Source: Ensifer adhaerens
GTDB taxonomy: Bacteria > Pseudomonadota > Alphaproteobacteria > Rhizobiales > Rhizobiaceae
Assembly: GCF_028993555.1 (NCBI RefSeq)
Contig: NZ_CP118612.1
Span: 310,001-374,000, forward strand
DNA length: 64,000 bases
Direction: 5' to 3'
The notes beneath the pieces are model-generated. The model had not been told where the DNA came from. It worked only from the letters and a program-made list of their open reading frames with translations, and made no database searches. The position numbers and the translations under genes were made by a program. Below, piece by piece: positions 18,605 through 27,130 of this stretch (within the stretch, counting starts at the first letter, position 1; each line of letters starts with the position of its first letter).

Positions 18605-19168
18605 ACTGCCACCGCCATACTTTTCCAGGAACCTTCTCGTTCATGAAGTCAACTCCAAATTCGCGGCTCCGTCAAGTAAACCTCCGGCTTGACTGCACCT
18701 TGAACTCGGATTGACGGCGGTTTGTGTTTAGAAGGTCGTGGTTCAGCTGTGCAATTGATGTGAAGTTCGAATGCTCCCTAACGACACGGCGCATAGTAGC
18801 GCTTCACGCGGTGGCGTCTGATGCGAGTACCAGAGTTATGCCGTCGACGTTTGAGCGGCACACCGCTTACGAAAAATGCGAAGCGAACCTTCGCCGACCG
18901 AACGGTCCTTCTGATGGATTGCTAAAGGAATGCGACGTGGCTTTTGAATAGGCGCATCACGAATGGCGACCGCTCATAATGAGAGCCCCTTACCGGTAGA
19001 ACAGGATGAGCATTGTGCGGTGTTTGTTTCCGATTTGGGCGTTTAGATGGTGTTGTCTCATAGCGTCACTGACCTCAACGCATTCGCTGGGATCCAGCCG
19101 ACGTTCGGGAAGTTCAGACTTGGAAATGAACGTTTGACGTTGCCCAGTGCGGTGCTACCCTCTCGTCT
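18605..19168. other. Intergenic region with a short repeat
   Basis: No supported gene in 564 bases; one open frame at 18724-18951 lacks recognisable content. GTTTCCGATTTGGGCGT at 19026-19042 recurs exactly at 32126-32142, directly next to dispersed-repeat copy C, so this may be a fragment of the same element. Confidence 0.45.
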
Positions 19169-20041
19169 CTACTGATACGACGCCCCTAGTTCGCTCCGAA
19201 GCGCATCTAGTGCGCTCGAGTGATGACCCGGGCACCAGATCAGATGTGTACGCACATCCGCGACCTCCGGCGGCAGCGGCGAAATCTGAACCTGTCCTTC
19301 GGCGTGAACTGCCCGCAACACCGATCGCGGCATGATCGCTATGCCGGATCCCGCTGCAACACAGGCAACGATGGCATGGTAGGATGCGAACTCCAGCACC
19401 CTTTCCGGCACAATCTTCGACATCGCCAGCCAGTCTTCCAGAATACGGCGGTAAGAACAGCCGGCTGCAAATGCTATGATTGTGCGTCCGCGCACGTCGC
19501 ATGCATCCCTGATCGGTGGCATCGACAATGGGGCGATCAGAGCCAGTTCTTCAGCGAAGGCAACTTGGGTTGCCAACCCTTCGGTATCGAAGGGTTCGGA
19601 AACGAGCGCGGCCTCGACATCAAAGTGCCGGACACGACGCAGCAGGGTGGATGAATCGCCCGTGACCAGTTCGATCTGCACATCCGGATATCGTGCGTGG
19701 AATGCTGACAAGAGCGGCGGCAGGCGAGCGGCGGCAGTGCTTTCCAGCGTGCCGATGCGGAGTGTTCCACTTGGCCCCCTGGTCTTCAGCGCGGCCTCCG
19801 CCTCGGCGGAAAGCCGCAGGAGCCTCTCTGCATAGGTCAGCAAGATTTGCCCGTCGGACGAAAGCACCAGCCGGTTGCGCTGACGCTGGAACAGTTTGAC
19901 GCCGAGCCTCTCTTCGAGGTTCTGGATTCGCGTGGTGACGTTCGACTGCACCCGCCTCAACTGCGCCGCCGCGCCGGTGATGCTTCCAGTCTCAACGACC
20001 GATCGGAAGATCTGGAGTGAGTCGAGGTCAATGTTTCTCAA
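19169..20041 (-). CDS. LysR-family transcriptional regulator
   Basis: 290 residues with the N-terminal winged helix-turn-helix (LDSLQIFRSVVETGSITGAA, then LRRVQSNVTTRIQNLEERLG) and the C-terminal effector-binding domain (TLRIGTLESTAAARLPPLLS, then FHARYPDVQIELVTG). It is transcribed divergently from the amidotransferase gene at 20136 across a 94-base AT-rich gap, the normal LysR arrangement. It therefore probably controls the amidotransferase-racemase pair (inference). Confidence 0.9.
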   Translation of the reverse strand: MRNIDLDSLQIFRSVVETGSITGAAAQLRRVQSNVTTRIQNLEERLGVKLFQRQRNRLVLSSDGQILLTYAERLLRLSAEAEAALKTRGPSGTLRIGTLESTAAARLPPLLSAFHARYPDVQIELVTGDSSTLLRRVRHFDVEAALVSEPFDTEGLATQVAFAEELALIAPLSMPPIRDACDVRGRTIIAFAAGCSYRRILEDWLAMSKIVPERVLEFASYHAIVACVAAGSGIAIMPRSVLRAVHAEGQVQISPLPPEVADVRTHLIWCPGHHSSALDALRSELGASYQ

Positions 20042-20135
20042 TGTGAGAACCTTTATTCTTAATTTTTCATTTTTCAGGATGATGCGCTAACGGTAAAGAC
20101 GCGTCAATCAATCTCCGAAGACTGGACGCTAGCCG

Positions 20136-20855
20136 ATGAGCCTGACAGCCCTCCTTCTTCTCCAGACCGGCACCCCACCCGATGCCCTCCGCACAACGCA
20201 TGGCGACTTGCCGGAATGGTTCGCCTCCGCGCTCGGGCGCCCGGTTGATACGATCCGCACGATCCGTGTCTTCGAGGGAGAGGCCCTGCCGGGGCCAGAT
20301 GCCGGAACGGCGGCGATCATCACCGGGTCCTGGTCGATGGTGACGGATCGCGAACCCTGGAGCGAAGCGCTGTCCGACTGGATTCGCCAGGCCATGGCAC
20401 TTAACGCGCCGCTGTTCGGGGTCTGTTATGGCCATCAGCTCATGGCGCATGCGCTTGGCGGTCAGGTCGATTTCCATCCGGGCGGACGAGAGATCGGCAG
20501 CCAAACCATCGCGCTTCTGCCCGATGCCTCTGAGGATCCGTTGCTGGCCGACGCTCCAGCCAGGTTCACTGCGCAGTTAACGCATATGCAGACTGTGGCG
20601 ATCCCGCCGCTTGGCGCCAAGGTGTTGGCACAGTCGGAGCATGACGCCCACCAGATCCTGCGCTACGGGCCCAACGCCATATCGACCCAATTCCATCCGG
20701 AATTTACGCCCGAGATCATGGCGGGCGTTATCCGCTCGCGCATCGACGCATTGCATCGGGAAGGGCGTGACGCCGAAGCACTTCTGACGTCCGTTCAGGA
20801 GGCGGCATTTCCGGGGCGCTTGCTGCGCGATTTTTTCGCAAGCAAGACCACCTAA
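20136..20855 (+). CDS. Class I glutamine amidotransferase-like protein
   Basis: 239 residues. The nucleophile elbow LFGVCYGHQLMAHALGG holds the catalytic Cys (about 93) and the triad is completed by His and Glu in FHPEFTPE (about 190-195). The family resembles the GMP-synthase-type GATase domain but stands alone, as in proteins acting on gamma-glutamyl or small amide substrates. An IS630 element begins inside its stop codon; TAA is read both with and without the insertion, so the protein is unchanged. The racemase beyond the IS was probably its operon partner. Confidence 0.85.
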   Translation: MSLTALLLLQTGTPPDALRTTHGDLPEWFASALGRPVDTIRTIRVFEGEALPGPDAGTAAIITGSWSMVTDREPWSEALSDWIRQAMALNAPLFGVCYGHQLMAHALGGQVDFHPGGREIGSQTIALLPDASEDPLLADAPARFTAQLTHMQTVAIPPLGAKVLAQSEHDAHQILRYGPNAISTQFHPEFTPEIMAGVIRSRIDALHREGRDAEALLTSVQEAAFPGRLLRDFFASKTT

Positions 20856-20867
20856 AGCATATTGCGT

Positions 20868-21419
20868 TTAATCGGCCTCATATCCGGCAGCCTTGAAGTA
20901 GTTACGGCATTCTGTGACGGAGTAGAGGTTACAGATATCGCCGAGGGCCTGAGCAATGGCGTCGAAACTGCGGGCGGCGCGCTTTCGCAGAAGTGTCTTC
21001 AGCTTGGAGAAGGCCATTTCGATTGGATTCAGGTCGGGTGAATAGGGCGATAGAAACAGGAGCCAAGCGCCTCGCGCCTTGACCAATGCTTCGGCCAGTT
21101 CGCTCTTGTGAAATCCGACATTGTCGAGAATGACGACGTCGCCTGGCGACAGCGTCGGAGCGAGCTGGGTTTCGATCCATGTCTCGAAGATGCGGCTATT
21201 CATCGGTGCGTTGACGATCCACGGCGCGACCATGCCATGCGATCTCAACCCGGCGATGAAGGTTTGGGATTTCCATGAACCGAAGGGGGCATGGCTGCGG
21301 TAACGCCGACCTCTCGGCGACCATCCCGAGCGCTTGGTCAGTTTCGTATTGGTCGACGTTTCATCGATAAAGATCAGCCGCGCCAGGGCCTTGTTGAAGA
21401 ATCGCCGGCGCCGGCGCAT
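20868..21419 (-). CDS. IS630-family transposase, DDE catalytic part (orfB)
   Basis: 183 residues forming the DDE domain: LIFIDETSTNTKLTKRSGWS with the first Asp, GDVVILDNVGFHKS with the second, and SPYSPDLNPIEMAFSKLK with the Glu. On its own it lacks the DNA-binding half. It continues, after a frameshift at the A8 run near 21476-21483, the frame of the upstream ORF; the joined product would be a normal length for the family. Confidence 0.88.
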   Translation of the reverse strand: MRRRRRFFNKALARLIFIDETSTNTKLTKRSGWSPRGRRYRSHAPFGSWKSQTFIAGLRSHGMVAPWIVNAPMNSRIFETWIETQLAPTLSPGDVVILDNVGFHKSELAEALVKARGAWLLFLSPYSPDLNPIEMAFSKLKTLLRKRAARSFDAIAQALGDICNLYSVTECRNYFKAAGYEAD

Positions 21420-21426
21420 CCACAGG

Positions 21427-21819
21427 TCACGCGCCTGTTCGATCTCCGGGCGTTGATGTTCGCTTGCCCGCAGGCTTTTTTTTATGGCTCAGCCCGAGCC
21501 GATGGAGAAAACGGCCAACGTTGGAGCGGTGCACGATGACGCCCCGCCCGGCCAGTTCAACGCACAGCTCGTCCAGCGTCAATTCGCCGTTCTCGGCCAG
21601 CCGTCCGCGCATCCAGTCGCCGTGCGCATTCAGTTTGCCGCCACCGACATGGCCTTGTCGTCGCGGTTCAAGCGAGCCGGTCTCTCGCTTCAAGATCACC
21701 AGGTTGTTCACAAAACGCGGAGAAACCCGGAAATGGCGCGCTGCCTCCCGATGGCCGTGGCCCTCTTCAACAAACGCAATAACACGACTACGCAACGCGA
21801 TCGGATGCGATTTGCCCAT
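21427..21819 (-). CDS. IS630-family transposase, helix-turn-helix part (orfA)
   Basis: 130 residues from the ATG at 21819, which has GGGAGA before it. Contains two HTH units (ALRSRVIAFVEEGHGHREAA, then HFRVSPRFVNNLVIL; and LTLDELCVELAGRGVIVHRS). The frame ends soon after a run of eight A residues (coding KKK). Slippage there would lead into the frame coding SLRASEHQRPE and on to the DDE half, as in known IS630 elements with programmed frameshifting. Confidence 0.82.
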   Translation of the reverse strand: MGKSHPIALRSRVIAFVEEGHGHREAARHFRVSPRFVNNLVILKRETGSLEPRRQGHVGGGKLNAHGDWMRGRLAENGELTLDELCVELAGRGVIVHRSNVGRFLHRLGLSHKKKPAGKRTSTPGDRTGA

Positions 21820-21923
21820 TCGTGATCTCCCTTCAACGCGAAGGGAATCACACATCCCATGATTCGAGAATCTTGAATCTCAAAAATCGCGATCTGCTTT
21901 TAATCGATCGGAGGAACAAGGAC

Positions 21924-22616
21924 ATGCGCAAGATTGGCCTCATTGGCGGCATGAGCTTTGAAGGCACGGCTGTTTACTACCGTCAGATCAACGAGACAGT
22001 GCACCGCAAACTGGGCGACATGCATTCGGCGGAACTGCTGCTTTATTCCGTGGATTTCCAGAAAATCGTGGACATGCAAAAGGCTGGTCGCTGGGACGAT
22101 GCGGGCAATTATCTTGCCGACATCGCGCGCCGCCTTGAGAGCGCGGGCGCTGAAGGTGTCTTGATGTGCGCAGTGACCATGCATCTCGTCGCTGAGCCGA
22201 TTGAGACGGCGTTGGGCGTGCCATTCCTACACATCGTCGATGCAACGGCAGACCGGCTGCAGGTGGCCGGATGCCGCAAACCGCTGCTGTTGGCCACGCG
22301 TTACACAATGGAGAACGGTTTCTACCCGGAATGCATGGCAAAACACGGGATTGACGTCATGGTCCCCGATGCAGACGGGCGAACCCTGACCCACAATATC
22401 ATCTTCGATGAACTTTGTGCGGGCAAGATTTTTGATTCTTCGCGCAATGCTCTGATCGCATTGATTGAGAAGGGCAAAGCCGAGGGGGCTGATTCCGTGA
22501 TCTTCGGCTGCACCGAGATCTGCCTGATCCTCGATACCGGCAAGTTGCCTTTGCCCGGGTTTGACTCGACGGCTATCCATACCGAAGCCGCGGTCGCCTT
22601 TGCCTTGGGGGAGTGA
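21924..22616 (+). CDS. Aspartate/glutamate racemase family protein
   Basis: 230 residues from the ATG at 21924, preceded by GGAGG. It starts with the family pattern MRKIGLIGGMSFEGTAVYYR. The first catalytic segment reads GVLMCAVTMHLVAEPIE in place of the usual CTNTMH, keeping the Thr and His but replacing the Asn; the second is VIFGCTEICLIL with the catalytic Cys. It was probably cotranscribed with the amidotransferase before the IS630 inserted; it keeps its own ribosome site. Likely substrate is aspartate, glutamate or a related acidic amino acid. Confidence 0.88.
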   Translation: MRKIGLIGGMSFEGTAVYYRQINETVHRKLGDMHSAELLLYSVDFQKIVDMQKAGRWDDAGNYLADIARRLESAGAEGVLMCAVTMHLVAEPIETALGVPFLHIVDATADRLQVAGCRKPLLLATRYTMENGFYPECMAKHGIDVMVPDADGRTLTHNIIFDELCAGKIFDSSRNALIALIEKGKAEGADSVIFGCTEICLILDTGKLPLPGFDSTAIHTEAAVAFALGE

Positions 22617-23018
22617 CCGCTGCTGGCGCGCCAACGCTCGAGAATGGAAGTCGCCTCGGCCTGTGGCCAAGAACGGAGCAAGGCGAGGGATTAGGCTGGT
22701 TCTGATCACTGCAGGTCCGAGGCTAGCAGATCCTCCGGAATGTTCTGATAGGAGACGGGGCGCAGGAAGCGCCTTATCGAGAGTGTGCCGACCGATGTGG
22801 CGCCGAAATTCGTTGACAGCTCACGGCGACATTGCACACCAACAATCGTTTCTTTTCAGCGGAGCCTCGGTCCGCGAGCGGCCACACTGCTTGCGCGTAG
22901 TCAACCGCGCGCCGATGGGTGCGCGAAGGTTCGAGGTGGAGCTGTAATTAAGCATAAACTAATTCAGATCGGTTGCCTTGTGGTATCCTGCGACAAGGAC
23001 CACCATGGGGGCGGTGCG
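22617..23018. other. Intergenic region, nothing recognised
   Basis: 402 bases between the racemase and the DUF1194 gene. Open frames crossing it have no recognisable content. Confidence 0.45.
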
Positions 23019-23816
23019 ATGTTTCGCGAGCTGGTGCTGATCCTTGTTCTCGTCGCATATCCTCAGCGGCCCGCCGCAGCGCCTCCGGACGTCGATTTGG
23101 AACTCGTTCTAGCGGTCGACACGTCGGGCTCCATGGACATAGGGGAGGCGCGTGTACAGCGCTTCGGCTATCTGGAAGCGCTCCGACACCCGGACTTCAT
23201 CAACGCCGTCAAAAGCGGTTATCTTGGACGTATTGCCGTCGGCTATTTTGAATGGGACGGGAAGGTGAATGAATCGTCGGTCGTCGCCTGGCAGGTAATC
23301 GAAGACGCCAAGGATGCCGAAGCCTTCGCCGCCAAACTTGAAGCCCGCCCGATCGGCACGCGACACGGCACCTCGATCTCGAGCGCAATCCTCTTCGGCA
23401 CGAAATGGATCGAAACCAACGCCCATTTCGGAGCGCGCCGCATCCTTGACCTTTCCGGTGACGGGTACAACAACACGGGACTGCCAATCGCAGTCGCCCG
23501 TGATGAAGCTCTGGCGCGCGGGATTGTAATCAATGGATTGGTGCTACTCATCAGGCCCACCAATCCAACCGTTCCGCTGGACCGATACTATGCGGAATGT
23601 GTCATCGGCGGCCCCGGCTCGTTCATGATCCCCGTGCGCAAGGCGGACGACTTTGTGAGCGCAATCCGCCAGAAGCTGCTGCTCGAAGTGAGCGGGCTAA
23701 CGCCTGGCTGGACTCCCCAGCCAGCCGCCGTGACACCGCCAGTCGATTGTTTGATCGGCGAGAAATATCCGGGCTTTCTCGAACCGGCATTCCGGAACCT
23801 GTTCATACAGCATTAG
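23019..23816 (+). CDS. DUF1194 family exported protein with VWA-like fold
   Basis: 265 residues from the ATG at 23019. A short signal peptide (MFRELVLILVLVAYPQRPAA) is followed by the strand and metal-site motif LVLAVDTSGSMD, as in von Willebrand factor A domains, and by ARRILDLSGDGYNNTGLPI. The family is widespread in rhizobia and its function is unproven; a periplasmic metal-dependent binding role fits the fold. It stands alone between an operon end and a tRNA-like fragment. Confidence 0.82.
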   Translation: MFRELVLILVLVAYPQRPAAAPPDVDLELVLAVDTSGSMDIGEARVQRFGYLEALRHPDFINAVKSGYLGRIAVGYFEWDGKVNESSVVAWQVIEDAKDAEAFAAKLEARPIGTRHGTSISSAILFGTKWIETNAHFGARRILDLSGDGYNNTGLPIAVARDEALARGIVINGLVLLIRPTNPTVPLDRYYAECVIGGPGSFMIPVRKADDFVSAIRQKLLLEVSGLTPGWTPQPAAVTPPVDCLIGEKYPGFLEPAFRNLFIQH

Positions 23817-23871
23817 GGAAATGGCAGTTCTGAAAAGGAGCAGCACGGAGGGCTTTGGAACGGGTCGGTAC

Positions 23872-23899
23872 GGTGGGCCCAGCAGGACTCGAACCTGCA
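23872..23899 (-). other. tRNA 3'-end-like fragment, second copy
   Basis: On the minus strand: TGCAGGTTCGAGTCCTGC then TGGGCCCACC. It resembles the fragment at 4366-4397 in sequence and orientation. No complete tRNA can be folded here. Candidate att remnant. Confidence 0.45.
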
Positions 23900-23989
23900 C
23901 TGTCCGAATACCGCCGTATATTTACGAACTTAACAAACTTGACGAATTTCTCCTTCTTAACTAGATTGTAGTGCAGGAGGCTGAAGACC

Positions 23990-24664
23990 ATGCCCACTAC
24001 GAAAACTGTTGCTAACGAGCCCCGAAATGCTTCTTCCGACATTGCGCTCTCGATGAAGCTGCCCCGGAAGGCAGATTTTGAGAAGGCGTTGATCAGGCAA
24101 TACGCTAAGGCGATTAAGCTGAGCCGAAAGGCCGGCCATCAGGTCAGTTTCCGCGTCGTCGTGGATCCGCTGGCCGGAGCGCAGACGATTTCAGTCGTGG
24201 AAGAAGAACCGCAGCCTCGTCAGGTTGCGTTTCCGGTTGAAGAGGCGCCAGAGCCGGATGACGAGCTCCAGGCAGCGTTGACTGCAGCACGGGAGCGCGG
24301 CCAGCGTCGTGTGGCGGAGATTCTCGCGGAGGATGATATGATGAGCGCGGAAACGTTCGCAGACTTGCTCGGCGTTTCGCGTGTCACGGTCAACACAAAG
24401 CGGCAGAACGGGCAGGTTCTCGGTCTCGACGGAGCCAAGCGGGGTTTCCGTTTTCCGTCGTGGCAGCTCGATCGGGACGGTCGGCCCTATGCCGTCCTTC
24501 CGAAACTGCACCAGATCCTCGGCGGTGCATGGGCGGTTTACCGCTTCCTTGTGACGCCACATGGTGGTCTGGACGGCCGGAAGGCTCTGGATGCGCTGAA
24601 ACGTGGTCAGGACGGTGAAGTGGTTGCAGCGGCCGAGAGTGTCGCCCGCGGTGATTTTCGCTGA
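23990..24664 (+). CDS. Antitoxin of a RES-type toxin-antitoxin pair (Xre/MbcA/ParS-like, extended)
   Basis: 224 residues, longer than usual Xre/ParS antitoxins. The N-terminal 90 or so contain MKLPRKADFEKALIRQYAKA, suggesting a separate small domain. The middle has an HTH (MSAETFADLLGVSRVTVNTK, residues about 117-136) and the C-terminal part (LHQILGGAWAVYRFLVTPHG, then GRKALDALKRGQ) resembles the toxin-binding region of the MbcA/ParS/Xre group. The toxin ATG follows its stop directly. By family knowledge it neutralises the RES toxin and represses the operon. Confidence 0.78.
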   Translation: MPTTKTVANEPRNASSDIALSMKLPRKADFEKALIRQYAKAIKLSRKAGHQVSFRVVVDPLAGAQTISVVEEEPQPRQVAFPVEEAPEPDDELQAALTAARERGQRRVAEILAEDDMMSAETFADLLGVSRVTVNTKRQNGQVLGLDGAKRGFRFPSWQLDRDGRPYAVLPKLHQILGGAWAVYRFLVTPHGGLDGRKALDALKRGQDGEVVAAAESVARGDFR

Positions 24665-25282
24665 ATGACCGGAATCAAGCCGCCCGCGGGGTTCGAAAAT
24701 TCCGTGCTCGACATAGAGACCATTCCTGCCGGTCGTCGATTTGGACGAATCTATGCGAGTGCCTTTCCCGACCCGCTAGGATATGGAAAGACGCCGAGCC
24801 GGTTCAGTGATCCCCGCCGGCGTGACCCGGCAAGGCGGTTTGGGGTCGTCTACCTTGGCGACACGCTCAAGGTCTGCTTCCTGGAAGCGGTCCTGCGTGA
24901 TAGGCGCGATGGTCTCGTGGGCGATCTCCCGATTGAGGAGAAGGAGATCTACGCCCGGCGCTATGCGGAGATCGAGACAATCGCGGATCTCCGTGTTGTT
25001 GATCTCCGCGATGACCACGCGATCAGAAATGGGAGTTCCGACGGATGTCGCGAAATCTTCCCGCCAAAGCCTTGCGCGGGTGTGGTCATTTGCCTTCATG
25101 AGCACCAATCCGTGCCGGACGGCATAATTTATCCATCCCGCCTGAATGGACATACAAATCTCGCGATCTTCGGCCGCGCCATTTCAAAATTGTCGGCGGT
25201 ACGCGTGGTGCCATTGATTGGAGCACCAGGCCTTGCCACCGTGATAAACGAGCTTCGCGTGAGCCTAGTCGACATCATCTGA
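24665..25282 (+). CDS. RES-domain toxin
   Basis: 205 residues with the RES family's three conserved positions: Arg in RFGRIYAS (near 28), Glu in KVCFLEAVLRD and Ser in IIYPSRLNG. RES toxins either degrade NAD+ (MbcT-like) or ADP-ribosylate a target (ParT-like); the sequence alone does not decide which. Start ATG lies immediately after the antitoxin stop. Frame intact. Confidence 0.85.
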   Translation: MTGIKPPAGFENSVLDIETIPAGRRFGRIYASAFPDPLGYGKTPSRFSDPRRRDPARRFGVVYLGDTLKVCFLEAVLRDRRDGLVGDLPIEEKEIYARRYAEIETIADLRVVDLRDDHAIRNGSSDGCREIFPPKPCAGVVICLHEHQSVPDGIIYPSRLNGHTNLAIFGRAISKLSAVRVVPLIGAPGLATVINELRVSLVDII

Positions 25283-25630
25283 GATCGGCATGGTGGTCAC
25301 AAGTCTTGATCCCATGTGGCTCCCGTGCCGATCACTTACGAGGGGAGCGCAAGGCGTGTTCCCAAGTTGTTCTCTTTATGAGCCGAAATAATCGCATAAT
25401 GTATCGACTGGAAGGTGCCTCACTGGGGTAGGGCCGGCTATGCTGCTCTACCGGGGAACAACTCCAATTCGCCATGAAGCGCTCTTCCTCTGTCTTGAGG
25501 TTGAAGCTGGGCTGCATGCTCATTTTCGGCATTGTGCAGAAATACATAGCGAGGCGTGGAGCGGTATCCGTCGGCGGATCTTGCCGTTGGGACGGCGATT
25601 GCCTCGCTCAAAAACGGGGCCGCACGCTCT
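25283..25630. other. Intergenic region containing dispersed repeat B
   Basis: No supported gene. It contains the repeat at 25392-25450; outside that nothing is recognised. Confidence 0.45.
25392..25450 (+). repeat. Dispersed repeat, copy B (dif-like core)
   Basis: Begins with TCGCATAATGTATCGACTGG, identical to copy A for 20 bases, then shares ACTGGGG, GGCTA and GCTCTA blocks over about 59 bases. It sits about 110 bases downstream of the RES toxin stop. Confidence 0.65.
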
Positions 25631-26563
25631 CTAGACCGATAGGGTCATCTCGGTTTTCAACCAGTCGACAAACGCTTCTATCGCGGGAAGTTTCTTCGAG
25701 AGCGGGTCGAAGGCTGCCCAGTACGCTGCTTTCTGTGAGCTCAAGGAAGCTGACAAGGGCCTGACCAGCCGCCCGGCCCGAATATGCTCCCGAACGAGAA
25801 GGCCGCGCCCCATGGCGACGCCCTGACCATCAAGAGCAGCTTGCAATACAATGTTGTAGTCAGTCAGGCGGGTCTGCTTGGCCTTCTCAAGCGGAAATCC
25901 GGCTGCCTGCGACCACAGCTGCCACTCGAGGCCGCTCTTGGCCTGCAGTATCTCATGGTCGAGAAGATCCAGGGGGGACTGAAACCGGGAGCCGTCCCCG
26001 TATAGCGCCGGGCTCAACACCGGAGACAAATCTTCGTTTGCGAGGTGCAGGCAGGGCTGTTTGCTCGCGCCAAAATCGCCAAATCGGATCGCGACGTCCG
26101 CTTCTCCGCGCCCGACATCGACAATTCGCAGGGTCGGATCCAATTCGAGTTCGATCGCTGGATGGCTCTTGAGGAACCCGCCAAGTCTGTTGACCAGCCA
26201 GTTCGCAGCGAAAGAGGGGAGCAAGCTCACACGCAACGTGGTCTGCCCGGATCGCGAGCGCACCCTCGCAGTGCCCTCCGACAGCACAGTGAAGGCCTCG
26301 TCGACGGTGGCAAGAAACATCGTGCCTGCCTCGGTCAGCTCTATGCTCTTGCTTTTACGACGAAAGAGCGGAGTACCCAGAGCACTCTCGAGCTGCTTGA
26401 TGTGGTGGCTCACCGCGCTTTGCGTAATGAGCAGTTCCTCGCCGGCCAATCGGAAGCTCCCTCGGTTTGCTACCACCTGAAAGACCCTGGCCGCGGAAAG
26501 GGGTGGGAGGAATGGGGAACTACGCAACGTGCCGATGCCTCGCGGATGAATGTCGGCTGACAT
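25631..26563 (-). CDS. LysR-family transcriptional regulator, GcvA-like
   Basis: 310 residues. The HTH region (PPLSAARVFQVVANRGSFRL, then ITQSAVSHHIKQLE) matches the GcvA subgroup, and the effector domain contains VDVGRGEADVAIRFGDF, also typical of that group. Divergent from the RidA-aminotransferase-SDR operon across 87 bases, so it very likely regulates it. GcvA-like regulators often answer to amino-acid-derived compounds. Confidence 0.9.
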   Translation of the reverse strand: MSADIHPRGIGTLRSSPFLPPLSAARVFQVVANRGSFRLAGEELLITQSAVSHHIKQLESALGTPLFRRKSKSIELTEAGTMFLATVDEAFTVLSEGTARVRSRSGQTTLRVSLLPSFAANWLVNRLGGFLKSHPAIELELDPTLRIVDVGRGEADVAIRFGDFGASKQPCLHLANEDLSPVLSPALYGDGSRFQSPLDLLDHEILQAKSGLEWQLWSQAAGFPLEKAKQTRLTDYNIVLQAALDGQGVAMGRGLLVREHIRAGRLVRPLSASLSSQKAAYWAAFDPLSKKLPAIEAFVDWLKTEMTLSV

Positions 26564-26650
26564 TAACGAATTCGATCACATGACGCAAAGCTTTGAATTG
26601 GCGGGCTCCTCGGATTTCTTCCATGAAGCAAGAAAGAAAAGGAGAAGGCG

Positions 26651-27130
26651 ATGACGATATCCATCCGCGACCAACTGGCTACTCTTGGCCTAGAACTCCC
26701 TGCACCGACATCTCCGGCTGCGAACTACATTTCGGCGGTCCGCACGGGCAACCTCCTGTTCATCTCCGGTCAGATCAGCAGGGCACCGGATGGTGAGATC
26801 ATTGCAGGCACCCTGGGTGCAGACATCTCCCACGAACAGGGTGTGCAAGCGGCGCGTATCGCAGCCCTCAACGTTTTGGGATTGATTGCCGCCAAAACAG
26901 ACGGTTCGCTTTCGACTGTCCGTCGCATCGTGAAGCTCGGCGTGTTCGTCGCGGCAACGAGCGCATTCAAGGATCAGTCGAAGGTTGCAAACGGTGCCTC
27001 CGACCTGATGGTTGCGGTGTTCGGCGAAGCTGGGCAGCACACGAGGGCTGCCATCGGTGTCAGTTCTCTTCCCGCGGGGGCAGCCGTCGAGATCGATGCG
27101 GTTGTGGAACTGGAGCCGACCAGGTGCTGA
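26651..27130 (+). CDS. RidA/YjgF family protein
   Basis: 159 residues of the RidA fold (GNLLFISGQISRAPDGEI; then TRAAIGVSSLPAGAAVEIDA). The Arg in HTRAAIGVSSLP corresponds to the Arg that binds the imine carboxylate in RidA. Such enzymes hydrolyse reactive enamine/imine products of PLP enzymes. It overlaps the downstream PLP-dependent aminotransferase gene by 7 bases, supporting that role. Ribosome site GGAGAAGG precedes the ATG. Confidence 0.9.
   Translation: MTISIRDQLATLGLELPAPTSPAANYISAVRTGNLLFISGQISRAPDGEIIAGTLGADISHEQGVQAARIAALNVLGLIAAKTDGSLSTVRRIVKLGVFVAATSAFKDQSKVANGASDLMVAVFGEAGQHTRAAIGVSSLPAGAAVEIDAVVELEPTRC

Larger units (their letters stand above)
20853..21902. mobile_element. IS630-family insertion sequence with TA target duplication
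   Basis: Element of about 1.05 kb carrying two overlapping-frame transposase ORFs on the minus strand. Terminal inverted repeats are AAGCATATTGCGTTT at the left and AAGCAGATCGCGATTTT at the right, read inward, flanked by the TA dinucleotides (20853-20854 and 21901-21902) expected for this family. It separates the amidotransferase and racemase genes. Confidence 0.85.

Noticed and set aside
18724..18951. 75-residue plus-strand frame as a gene
   Set aside because: No ribosome site and no recognisable protein content.
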